In this document: piece after piece, positions 22,552 through 29,726 of the stretch | Layout of the letters: each line of letters starts with the position of its first letter | How positions within the stretch are numbered: the first letter of the stretch is position 1 | Source of the DNA: an uncultured Chitinophagales bacterium | GTDB taxonomy: Bacteria > Bacteroidota > Bacteroidia > Chitinophagales > Chitinophagaceae | Reading direction: 5' to 3' | Assembly: GCA_946886475.1 (NCBI GenBank) | Contig: CAMPIQ010000028.1 | Coordinates: forward strand, 1 to 29,726 | Length of the DNA stretch: 29,726 nt | Position numbers and translations under genes: made by a program | The notes under the pieces: model-generated | Told to the model about the DNA's origin: nothing | Database searches by the model: none | Seen by the model: the letters and a program-made list of their open reading frames with translations, nothing else

Positions 22552-25032
22552 GTGAAACTGAGGCTTCCCATCCTTTTTATAACCATTCTTTTTTCAACTT
22601 TTTGTTTTTCGCAAAAAAGAACTGCAACTGTTTCCGGAAAGGTTATTGATGATAGTGAAAACATCCTGGAGGGGGTTTCCGTTTCTATACTTGGGCAGCA
22701 AAGAGGAATTTCTACTTCAGATTCAGGAAGGTTTGTTTTAAAAGTTCCTGCAGACAGGGCATTTGCCCTCATCTTTTCCTATACAGGATACAAAACCGTT
22801 CAACAGAATTTTTTTTTGAGTGAAGGTGAAGAAGAGCGCATCACTGTTGTAATGGAAACCGGTAATCCAATATTAGAAGAAGTGATTGTGAGGGACCAGC
22901 GTGAAAGAACGGAAGCCGGTCTTATCAGGCCCAATCCAAAATCAGTGATCAATCTTCCTTCACCAGTTATGGGAGTAGAAGGGCTACTCAAGATATTTGT
23001 AGGATCAAACAATGAACTGACCTCGCAATATAATGTAAGGGGTGGCAGTTATGACGAGAACCTGATCTATGTAAACGATTTTGAGATCTTCAGGCCCTAC
23101 CTGGTGAGGAACGGGCAACAGGAAGGTTTGAGTTTCATCAATCCCGAAATGGTTCGCAATATTAATTTTTACACCGGAGGCTTCCAGGCCAGGTATGGCG
23201 ACAAAATGAGTTCGGTACTGGATATACAATACAATACACCCCGCCAGTTTGGAGGTTCCGCCTACCTCAGCATACTTGAACAGGGATTTCACCTCGAAGG
23301 AACCGGTTCAGGAAAAAGATTATCCTATGTTATGGGTTTACGAAACAGAAGCAACCGTAACTTATTAAGCAGGCAGGAAACACAGGGCAGTTATGTTCCT
23401 TCTTCTTCAGATTTTCAGGCACTGATCAATTATAAATTAAATGAAAAATGGCAGGCTGAATTTCTTGGCAATGTTTCTCAGACAAAATTTACCCTCATAC
23501 CACAATTCAGCCAGCTTACATCGAGTGTGATCTCTCCTTTTCTGACCTCCAATATCGGCGTTGATATTTTTTTTGAAGGACGTGAAAAAGATGCATACAG
23601 TACAGCCATGTTTGGTTTGTCAACCACCTACCAGGCAGGCAATAGATTAAAACTGAAATGGCTGGCCTCAAGGTTTGAAAATGATGAAGCAGAAAACATT
23701 GATATTGCCGGAGCCTATTTATTTGGTGACAGGGATTTTGACAAATCCAGTTCAACTTTTGGTTTGATCGTAAATCCGATGGGTGCAGGGGTTAACCTGA
23801 ACTTTGCACGCAACCGCCTGAACATTGTTGATTATAATTTTTCTCACAAGGGAAATTTACTGGCTGGCCGGCATATCATTCAGTGGGGAGCCGGTATCAA
23901 TAAAACCATGATCCATGACCAGCTTAATGAATGGGAGCTACAGGATTCTGCCGGCTATTCTCTGCCCTACGATCCTTCCGTCATTCATCTGAACAAGGTC
24001 ATTAAATCAAAAGCGGATCTCAACATCCATAAATTCACGGGTTATGTGCAGGATAATGTGGCCATCAATAAAAATGGAAATGCTTACACTTTCCAGGGTG
24101 GTATCCGTTTCAATTATAATCAGCTTAGCCGGGAATTACTGGTCTCGCCAAGATTTGGAGCTTCAATAAAACCAGACTGGAAGCGTGATGTGGTTTTCCG
24201 TTTGGCAACTGGCGCTTATCATCAACCAGCATTTTACAGGGAGTACAGGAGGTACGATGGCACATTGAATACCGGATTGAAAGCACAGAGAAGCTGGCAG
24301 GGGGTAATTGGCATGGACTATAATTTCATGGGGTGGGATCGTCCGCTCCGGTTAACGGCTGAAGCATATCACAAAAGCATGAGCAATGTGGTACCCTACG
24401 ACATTGACAATGTGCGCATCCGTTATTTTGGTGAGAATATGGCCAGGGCATTTGCAGAGGGATTGGAATTACGCCTGTTTGGAGAATTGGTAAAAGATGC
24501 AGAAAGCTGGATCAGCCTTGGCATCATGCGAACAAGAGAAGACCTTGAAAATGATTTTTACAAAGTATATACACTTGATTCGCTGAACCAGCCAACAGAC
24601 AGTATCACCGTTGAAGGTGGATGGTTACGACGGCCCACTGACCGGCTGATCACTTTCGGAATGTTTTTCCAGGATTATCTTTCAACAAATAAAAATTTCA
24701 AAGTTTATCTCAATACCATTTACGGAACAAATCTTCCTTATAATATTCCCAACAATGTAAAGTACAGAAATGCGCTAACCATACCTCCCTATATAAGAGT
24801 GGACATTGGCTTCAGTGCCCTGTTGCTGGATGCGGAAAAAAGTAACCGCAGGAGCCATTCACCATTCAGAAATTTTGATAACATCTGGGCCAGCCTTGAA
24901 GTATTCAATCTGATTGACCGGCCAAATACCATTTCCTACCTGCTCATCAAAGACTTTGCAAATAATGTTTTTACCATGCCTAACAGGCTTACACCAAGGC
25001 TGATCAATGTAAAGATCGTTGCCAGGTGGTAA
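22552..25032 (+). CDS. TonB-dependent receptor with carboxypeptidase-regulatory-like domain
   Basis: An 826-residue outer-membrane protein. A signal peptide (about 1-20, ending FCFSQ) is followed by a carboxypeptidase-D regulatory-like domain (about 24-103, VSGKVIDDSENILEGVSVSIL, FVLKVPADRAFALIFSYTGYKTV). The plug (about 110-215) has QYNVRGGSYDENLIYVNDFEI and GGFQARYGDKMSSVLDIQYN. The remainder is a beta barrel ending in an aromatic residue (IVARW), the usual barrel C-terminus. The start is GTG 22552; an ATG two bases earlier runs straight into TGA. No SusD-like partner is adjacent and the length is below that of SusC proteins. The ligand is unknown. Confidence 0.92.
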   Translation: MKLRLPILFITILFSTFCFSQKRTATVSGKVIDDSENILEGVSVSILGQQRGISTSDSGRFVLKVPADRAFALIFSYTGYKTVQQNFFLSEGEEERITVVMETGNPILEEVIVRDQRERTEAGLIRPNPKSVINLPSPVMGVEGLLKIFVGSNNELTSQYNVRGGSYDENLIYVNDFEIFRPYLVRNGQQEGLSFINPEMVRNINFYTGGFQARYGDKMSSVLDIQYNTPRQFGGSAYLSILEQGFHLEGTGSGKRLSYVMGLRNRSNRNLLSRQETQGSYVPSSSDFQALINYKLNEKWQAEFLGNVSQTKFTLIPQFSQLTSSVISPFLTSNIGVDIFFEGREKDAYSTAMFGLSTTYQAGNRLKLKWLASRFENDEAENIDIAGAYLFGDRDFDKSSSTFGLIVNPMGAGVNLNFARNRLNIVDYNFSHKGNLLAGRHIIQWGAGINKTMIHDQLNEWELQDSAGYSLPYDPSVIHLNKVIKSKADLNIHKFTGYVQDNVAINKNGNAYTFQGGIRFNYNQLSRELLVSPRFGASIKPDWKRDVVFRLATGAYHQPAFYREYRRYDGTLNTGLKAQRSWQGVIGMDYNFMGWDRPLRLTAEAYHKSMSNVVPYDIDNVRIRYFGENMARAFAEGLELRLFGELVKDAESWISLGIMRTREDLENDFYKVYTLDSLNQPTDSITVEGGWLRRPTDRLITFGMFFQDYLSTNKNFKVYLNTIYGTNLPYNIPNNVKYRNALTIPPYIRVDIGFSALLLDAEKSNRRSHSPFRNFDNIWASLEVFNLIDRPNTISYLLIKDFANNVFTMPNRLTPRLINVKIVARW

Positions 25033-25035
25033 GCT

Positions 25036-25055
25036 TACCGGCTTTCCTGCCGGTA
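25036..25055. terminator. Hairpin between convergent genes, possible terminator
   Basis: TACCGGC (25036-25042) pairs perfectly with GCCGGTA (25049-25055) around TTTCCT. It lies 3 bp after the TonB-receptor stop and 1 bp before the end of the convergent hemerythrin gene. Only a broken T-stretch (TTCATTTCTTC) follows on plus, so termination efficiency is uncertain. Confidence 0.4.
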
Positions 25056-25056
25056 T

Positions 25057-25533
25057 TCATTTCTTCAGCCAGAATTCATCTTCCCAGGTGCTGGTAACTT
25101 TTCTTTCCTTACCCAGCCTGGATTCGATCTGGTTAAGATCTTCCTCTGTAATGAGCTTTTCTGCAAGTGGAAACAGTTCTCTTTCTTCAAAACGGATATG
25201 ATCACTCACCAGCAAAGCAAGCTTGTTGAGCGCCTCTTCATTTTCCATTGATTCATGATGTATAAAACCTTTGATCTGCAAATGTTCATGGAACATTCTT
25301 TGAACCAGATCATTGCCTTTTAAATATGGAGCAAGTATCTCTTCTTCCTCCCTGAAATGTTCTTCCAGGTCGTTTTGCCAGAACCATTTTATATAACCGG
25401 CAATTATTTTTTTATCGGTGCCGTTTCTGATCCCCTGTTTGATCTTCCAGCCTAATAACAGGCCATTGTGATGATCACGGGATAAAGGGCTCAGCTGCCT
25501 GCTTCTTTTGATGGGTGTGATTTCCTTTGACAT
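25057..25533 (-). CDS. Hemerythrin HHE domain protein
   Basis: A 158-residue all-helical protein. The four-helix hemerythrin-like metal site is visible as H21/H22 in SRDHHNGLL, H59-x3-E63 in EEHFREEEEILAP, H82/H84 in FHEHLQI and H112-x3-E116 in DHIRFEERELFP. That pattern binds a di-iron centre. Relatives are linked to oxygen or nitric-oxide sensing and repair of iron centres, but this one is short and not fused to a ScdA/RIC N-terminal domain. It has no signal peptide, so it is cytoplasmic. It is convergent with the TonB receptor. Confidence 0.88.
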   Translation of the reverse strand: MSKEITPIKRSRQLSPLSRDHHNGLLLGWKIKQGIRNGTDKKIIAGYIKWFWQNDLEEHFREEEEILAPYLKGNDLVQRMFHEHLQIKGFIHHESMENEEALNKLALLVSDHIRFEERELFPLAEKLITEEDLNQIESRLGKERKVTSTWEDEFWLKK

Positions 25534-25573
25534 GTTTCAAAATTAGGATAGTATTCAATGTTGCAGAATGAGC

Positions 25574-25630
25574 CAGGTCACCTGCATTCCTGATTCCGGT
25601 CTTCAACCTTCAGGTACTCATGAACCTGAA
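25574..25630. other. Two CAGGT/ACCTG inverted repeats in the gap before mnmA
   Basis: CAGGT-C-ACCTG (25574-25584) and TTCAGGT with ACCTGAA around an 8-bp centre (25609-25615 and 25624-25630) occur within 57 bp of the 269-bp gap between the divergent hemerythrin gene and mnmA. They could be operator sites or chance. Apart from the -7 box at 25765 I see nothing else in this gap. Confidence 0.3.
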
Positions 25631-25764
25631 ATACCATGCCGAGGAAGGTTATATCATCCGATACCAATCATTAGACTGTTTTATTGGTCAAATCCGTAAA
25701 ACCCATGCTTATTGTTGCTCAAAACCTTAACAACCCTCCTGTTTTCCGCCATCTTCCAACTTCT

Positions 25765-25772
25765 TATCTTTG
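25765..25772 (+). promoter_or_regulatory. Predicted -7 box of mnmA
   Basis: TATCTTTG fits TAnnTTTG exactly and is identical to the -7 box before infA. It lies 30 bp upstream of the mnmA ATG. At the -33 distance only GTTTTC is found. A clear Shine-Dalgarno AAAGGAG (25789-25795) follows, 7 bp before the ATG, rare in this window. Confidence 0.55.
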
Positions 25773-25802
25773 CACACTTCATCTTTTCAAAGGAGATCAA
25801 TT

Positions 25803-26906
25803 ATGAGCAGGCGTGGAAAAGTTCTGGTAGCCATGAGCGGCGGTATAGATAGTACCGTTACAGCCCTCATGCTCCATGAACAAGGATATGAAGTGGTTGG
25901 CATTACCATGAAAACCTGGGATTATGCAGCCAGTGGCGGCTCAAAAAAAGAAACGGGTTGCTGTAATCTGGATAGTTTTAATGATGCCCGGATGGCAGCG
26001 GTTCAACATGGTTTTCCCCATTACATACTTGACATCCGCGACGAATTCGGAAGCTTTGTGGTAGATAATTTTGTTGATGAATACCTTGCAGGCCGTACAC
26101 CCAATCCATGTGTTTTATGTAATACACATATCAAGTGGAGGGCCTTATTGAAGAGAGCAGATGCTTTAGGCTGCGAATTTATTGCAACCGGACACTATGG
26201 TAAAGTTTACCAGCACCAGAACGGCCGGTTCGTAGTGAGCAAAGGAATAGATGAAACCAAGGATCAGAGTTATGTATTATGGGGGCTTCAACAGGATCTT
26301 CTAAGCAGGACACTGTTGCCTCTGGGCGGATTCCGTAAAACCGAGATACGGCAGATGGCACATGATTTTGGTTATCCCGAACTGGCAAAAAAAGCAGAGA
26401 GCTATGAGATCTGTTTTGTTCCCGATAATGATTACCGAGGATTTCTCAAAAGGAAAGTAGCCGGACTTGAAGAAAGGGTTATGGGCGGTTTCTTTGTTGA
26501 TAAAGAAGGCAAAATACTGGGACAACACAAAGGATATCCTTTTTATACCATTGGTCAAAGAAAAGGACTTGATATTGCATTTGGTAAACCTGCATATGTA
26601 ACTGCTATTGATCCGGATACCAATACAGTTGTATTGGGCAATGAAGAAGATCTGGAAAAAGAAGAAATGAAAGTGGCAAAGATCAACTGGATAAAATATG
26701 ACCGGCTTGATGCGCCTATGGAAGTAAATACAAAGATCCGTTACAAAGACAAAGGCAGCCTGTCCACAATTACCCCTTTGGGTAATGATATATCCGTACG
26801 CTTTTTTGAAAAAGCGAAAGGAATTGCAGCTGGTCAGAGTGCTGTTTTTTACGAAGGTGATGATGTGCTGGGTGGAGGTATTATCCAAAGACCGGCCGGC
26901 CTGTAG
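25803..26906 (+). CDS. mnmA: tRNA-specific 2-thiouridylase
   Basis: A 367-residue enzyme that thiolates U34 of tRNA-Lys, -Glu and -Gln using ATP and persulfide sulfur. The PP-loop SGGIDST (12-18) binds ATP. TPNPCVLCN carries the catalytic C103, and SYEICFVPDNDYRGFL carries the second catalytic C204. ATGHYG, YPFYTIGQRKGL and the C-terminal beta-barrel region complete the family. ATG 25803 is favoured over an in-frame ATG at 25770 by the Shine-Dalgarno AAAGGAG just upstream and by the family start (KVLVAMSGG). Confidence 0.97.
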   Translation: MSRRGKVLVAMSGGIDSTVTALMLHEQGYEVVGITMKTWDYAASGGSKKETGCCNLDSFNDARMAAVQHGFPHYILDIRDEFGSFVVDNFVDEYLAGRTPNPCVLCNTHIKWRALLKRADALGCEFIATGHYGKVYQHQNGRFVVSKGIDETKDQSYVLWGLQQDLLSRTLLPLGGFRKTEIRQMAHDFGYPELAKKAESYEICFVPDNDYRGFLKRKVAGLEERVMGGFFVDKEGKILGQHKGYPFYTIGQRKGLDIAFGKPAYVTAIDPDTNTVVLGNEEDLEKEEMKVAKINWIKYDRLDAPMEVNTKIRYKDKGSLSTITPLGNDISVRFFEKAKGIAAGQSAVFYEGDDVLGGGIIQRPAGL

Positions 26907-27002
26907 TTCAAAAGCCGGTGCCCTTGCGATCTTCTCAACTTTTCATTAGCTTTATCCCTTATATATCAACCAGATGGCTGGCAAATCTGAATCCATTTAC
27001 TT

Positions 27003-27770
27003 ATGAGAGCAAATAGAATTAACCTATTCACCGTTCTGTTAGGAACCATTGTGCTTTTTTCCTGCAAAAAAGAAACAGAAGAATTTCAAACCGATTCTTT
27101 ACTTGATTATACCAGACTGCAAACAGGAAAATATATTATCTACAGGCTGGACTCTACAGTATTTGTAAATTTTGGAAGAGAAACTGAAATTCATTCCTAC
27201 CAGGAAAAACATGAGGTAGATGTTCAGATCACCGATAATGAAGGGCGAACAGGATACAGGATTTTCAGATACCTGAGAGATACCGCAGGCCTTGAACCCT
27301 GGAAGGCAACCGGTACTTATGTAATTACTCCTACCAGCAATACCATTGAAGTAATTGAGGATAACCTGAGGTTTATAAAGCTGGTTTTACCCATAACGCT
27401 GGATAATACCTGGAAAGGCCACCGTTTTCTTCCTGATGAACCTTATAGTTCGCAGTACAGTTTTCAAAACGATTTTGATATGGCTGACTGGGATTATACC
27501 TATTCTGCCATGGGAGAAACCATAGAGTTGAATGGTGAAACCATTGAAAATGTTTTAACGGTAGATGGCATCAGCGTTTCTTCAAATGTACCGGTAACAG
27601 ATCTTAACAGTTATGGATTTATAGATTACATGCAGGACAGGTACGCCAAAGGAATCGGCCTGGTTTATCAGGAATTTATCATGTGGGATTACCAGCCACC
27701 AAACGGAAGTGTAGCCACCGGTTATAAAACAGGATTTGGAGTGAAAAGATCCATGATAGATCATAATTGA
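27003..27770 (+). CDS. Lipoprotein of unknown function
   Basis: A 255-residue protein with a type II signal peptide (VLLGTIVLFSC, lipid-acceptor Cys21, followed by KKETEE). The mature part is rich in beta-strand-like alternation: LQTGKYIIYRLDSTVFVNFG, YQEKHEVDVQITDNEGRTGYRIFRYL, TGTYVITPTSNTIEVIEDN and YAKGIGLVYQEFIMWDYQP. I do not recognise a named domain; uncharacterised Bacteroidota lipoproteins of this size and opening exist. It ends 4 bp before the subtilisin-like gene, so the two are probably one operon and may act together at the cell envelope. Confidence 0.8.
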   Translation: MRANRINLFTVLLGTIVLFSCKKETEEFQTDSLLDYTRLQTGKYIIYRLDSTVFVNFGRETEIHSYQEKHEVDVQITDNEGRTGYRIFRYLRDTAGLEPWKATGTYVITPTSNTIEVIEDNLRFIKLVLPITLDNTWKGHRFLPDEPYSSQYSFQNDFDMADWDYTYSAMGETIELNGETIENVLTVDGISVSSNVPVTDLNSYGFIDYMQDRYAKGIGLVYQEFIMWDYQPPNGSVATGYKTGFGVKRSMIDHN

Positions 27771-27774
27771 TTAT

Positions 27775-29726
27775 ATGAAAAGAAATCTTTTGTGCTTAAG
27801 CATCCTGCTTGTATTGAATCATCTGGCAGAAGCACAAACAAGATACATTGTTCAATTCCGGGATAAGGCTTCCAATCCTTTTTCTTTGAATGACCCTTCC
27901 GGCTTTTTATCGCAACAGGCCATTGACCGCAGAACAAAATATCAGATCGCCTTTGACAGCACTGACCTGCCGGTAACTCCGGCATATATTGACAGTATAC
28001 AAAATTCAGGAGCAGTTACCCTGTTGAATATATCAAAATGGTTAAACTCAGTATCTATACTAACAACAGATGCTACCGCTATCAATAAGATCCGGTCTTT
28101 CCCCTTTGTGCTTTCTGCCTACAGCATTGCGGCAAAACAATCATTACCTGTTACCGGCAGGGAAAAATTTTCCATTGGAAAAGAGATAACGGTTAATTCA
28201 TTAAAAGAAATGGATTTTTTTTCAAACCATTTCAACTATGGTTTTTCTCTCAACCAGGTAACCATACATAACGGACAGTTTCTTCATAACATTGGCCTGC
28301 ATGGTCAGGGTATGACCATTGGAATGCTGGATGCCGGATTTCAGAATTACCTTAGCCTGAAGTCATTTGACAGTGCAAGAATAAATGGCCGGATACTGGG
28401 CGTATATGATTTTGTTGCAAAAGATAACAGTGTAAATGAAGATCATCCACATGGAATGCAATGCTTTTCAACTATTGCGGCTAACATTCCCGGTGAGTTT
28501 GTTGGAACAGCGCCCAAAGCGAATTTTTATCTTTTCAGAAGCGAAAATGCTTCCTCAGAATATCCCATAGAAGAACATAACTGGGTTTGCGCTGCCGAAC
28601 GGCTGGATAGTGCAGGTGGCCTTGTGCTCTCCTCCTCTTTAGGATATAATAGTTTTGACGCGCCTTTTGAAAGCTTCAGTCACAGTTATAATGACATGAA
28701 CGGAAATACTACTATGGCAGCAAAAGGAGCTGATCTTGCTGCAAAAAAAGGTATACTGGTAATCAATTCAGCTGGTAATGAAGGCGGGAACAGTTGGGGG
28801 AAGATCATTACACCGGCCGATGGCGATAGCGTTCTTGCTGTAGGGGCAGTAAATGCAGACAGTATAGCTGCCGGCTTTACCAGCCGCGGACCATCAGGCG
28901 ACGGACAAATAAAACCTGATGTTGCGTCGCTTGGTGTAAATACTGTTGTTCAATTATCTAATAATGTTATTGGTAACAACAGCGGAACTTCTTTTGCCGC
29001 ACCCAACCTGGCGGGCCTGGCAACCTGCTTATGGCAGGGCTTTCCCGAATTCAACAACATGAAGATCATTGATGCCATCAAAAGATCGGCAAACAATTAT
29101 CATGCTCCGAATAACATTACAGGTTATGGCATTCCGGATATGAAAAAAGCTTTCATGGTACTGGTGAAAGACTATTCAATTGCAAATGGCACCTCTTCCA
29201 ATTGTACCACTGTCTTAAACTGGGTTAGCAAAGACACGAGGAATATGAGATATGAAATTGAAAGAATGTTACCCGGCCAGACTGCTTATTTAAAAGTTGG
29301 AGAAACCTATGGTACTGGAAATGTATTATCATCACATAACTACCAATTTTCAGATAACCTTGCTGACCTTCCTTCCGGAACAATAGTTTACAGGATACGG
29401 CAGGTAATTGATACCAATGCAGCCGGTTTCACCGCAGATTATATAGATACCATTCAGGTTTCTTCTTCCGTTAGTTGTGTTACCGCAGACCAGGTAACCC
29501 TGATGCCCAATCCTTCAATAGGGCCTTTAACCATTAAGGTCTCCACATTAACTGAAATCCCCAATCTTGTGATCAGGGTCACCAATGCTAACGGACAGCT
29601 GGTGGCTGAAATGAAAAGATCACAACCTGTGGGAACCAGTTTTTATGATTTCCCGGTCATTCACCTGTCCAGCGGTGTATATTATATTAGTATTTATAAA
29701 GGGAATGATCTCTTTATAACAAAAGA
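27775..29726 (+). CDS. Subtilisin-like (S8) serine protease with T9SS sorting domain (3' end outside window)
   Basis: Open for 650 codons from ATG 27775 to the window edge. A signal peptide (about 1-21, ending AEA before QT) precedes a propeptide-like region with FLSQQAIDRRTKYQIAFDSTDLPV, typical of Bacteroidota S8 proteins. The catalytic domain has Asp186 in TIGMLDAGF, His226 in DHPHGMQCF, oxyanion Asn335 in NSAGNEG and Ser406 in NNSGTSFAAP, so the triad is complete. After it comes a beta-rich region and, from about residue 575, a type A T9SS C-terminal domain starting LMPNPSIGPLTIKV and reaching SSGVYYISIYKGNDLFITK. Only the last few residues should be missing. It is therefore secreted or surface-anchored by the type IX system. 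It overlaps no neighbour and follows the lipoprotein gene by 4 bp. Confidence 0.92.
   Translation, partial: MKRNLLCLSILLVLNHLAEAQTRYIVQFRDKASNPFSLNDPSGFLSQQAIDRRTKYQIAFDSTDLPVTPAYIDSIQNSGAVTLLNISKWLNSVSILTTDATAINKIRSFPFVLSAYSIAAKQSLPVTGREKFSIGKEITVNSLKEMDFFSNHFNYGFSLNQVTIHNGQFLHNIGLHGQGMTIGMLDAGFQNYLSLKSFDSARINGRILGVYDFVAKDNSVNEDHPHGMQCFSTIAANIPGEFVGTAPKANFYLFRSENASSEYPIEEHNWVCAAERLDSAGGLVLSSSLGYNSFDAPFESFSHSYNDMNGNTTMAAKGADLAAKKGILVINSAGNEGGNSWGKIITPADGDSVLAVGAVNADSIAAGFTSRGPSGDGQIKPDVASLGVNTVVQLSNNVIGNNSGTSFAAPNLAGLATCLWQGFPEFNNMKIIDAIKRSANNYHAPNNITGYGIPDMKKAFMVLVKDYSIANGTSSNCTTVLNWVSKDTRNMRYEIERMLPGQTAYLKVGETYGTGNVLSSHNYQFSDNLADLPSGTIVYRIRQVIDTNAAGFTADYIDTIQVSSSVSCVTADQVTLMPNPSIGPLTIKVSTLTEIPNLVIRVTNANGQLVAEMKRSQPVGTSFYDFPVIHLSSGVYYISIYKGNDLFITK

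Noticed and set aside
26301..26888. 195-codon minus-strand frame inside mnmA
   Set aside because: Antisense shadow of a well-conserved gene, with no recognisable motif.

Overview
The window looks like a chromosomal segment of a Bacteroidota bacterium, most likely of the Chitinophagaceae type. Pointers are T9SS-secreted and TonB-dependent outer-membrane proteins, few Shine-Dalgarno sites, -7 boxes of the TAnnTTTG kind, zinc-free L36 and S4 proteins, and the infA-rpmJ-rpsM-rpsK-rpsD-rpoA-rplQ order with carA nearby. It is mostly housekeeping sequence. I see no tRNA, rRNA, CRISPR, transposase, prophage or defence locus.

Layout. 1-741: 5' part of an SPFH/band-7 membrane gene (minus) behind a promoter that overlaps a perfect 23-bp palindrome. 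963-4215: a MORN-like exported protein (minus) divergent from a large VPS10/BNR beta-propeller protein (plus). 4267-7803: an acetyl-CoA hydrolase/transferase-family enzyme (minus) divergent from a FUSC-family membrane protein (plus). 7790-10083: aroQ, a GNAT acetyltransferase and carA (all minus). 10204-11595: an unrecognised polytopic membrane protein (plus) lying between carA and rplQ. 11646-15769: the translation/transcription operon infA-rpmJ-rpsM-rpsK-rpsD-rpoA-rplQ (minus). 15874-17539: hmgA followed by a small hypothetical gene (minus). 17540-17909: a gene-free stretch holding 19-bp repeats in both orientations. 17910-18251: the 3' remnant of a YfcE-like phosphodiesterase. 18261-19925: a 4-TM protein and a TolB-like propeller protein (minus). 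20032-22480: a TPR lipoprotein, rpe and a methyltransferase (plus). 22552-25032: a TonB-dependent receptor. 25057-25533: a hemerythrin-like protein (minus). 25803-29726: mnmA, a lipoprotein and a T9SS-targeted subtilisin-like protease cut by the window edge (plus).

The most unusual signal lies between the genes. Six gaps between 13.4 and 16.4 kb, five of them inside the ribosomal-protein operon, hold the same kind of element. Each has about four tandem 7-bp units of the form AGCTNNG, a short loop, and about four units in inverted orientation, making a palindrome of about 65 bp. Each element starts within 0-6 bp of the upstream gene's stop codon. Sequence-divergent elements with the same 7-bp period and the same position occur after rpoA (TTTTGAA units), the TolB-like gene (GANNNNN units), the VPS10 gene and the TPR lipoprotein gene (GCCNNNN units). 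I read this as one family of heptad-built, stop-codon-abutting hairpins whose sequence drifts while period and position are kept. Its function is unknown.
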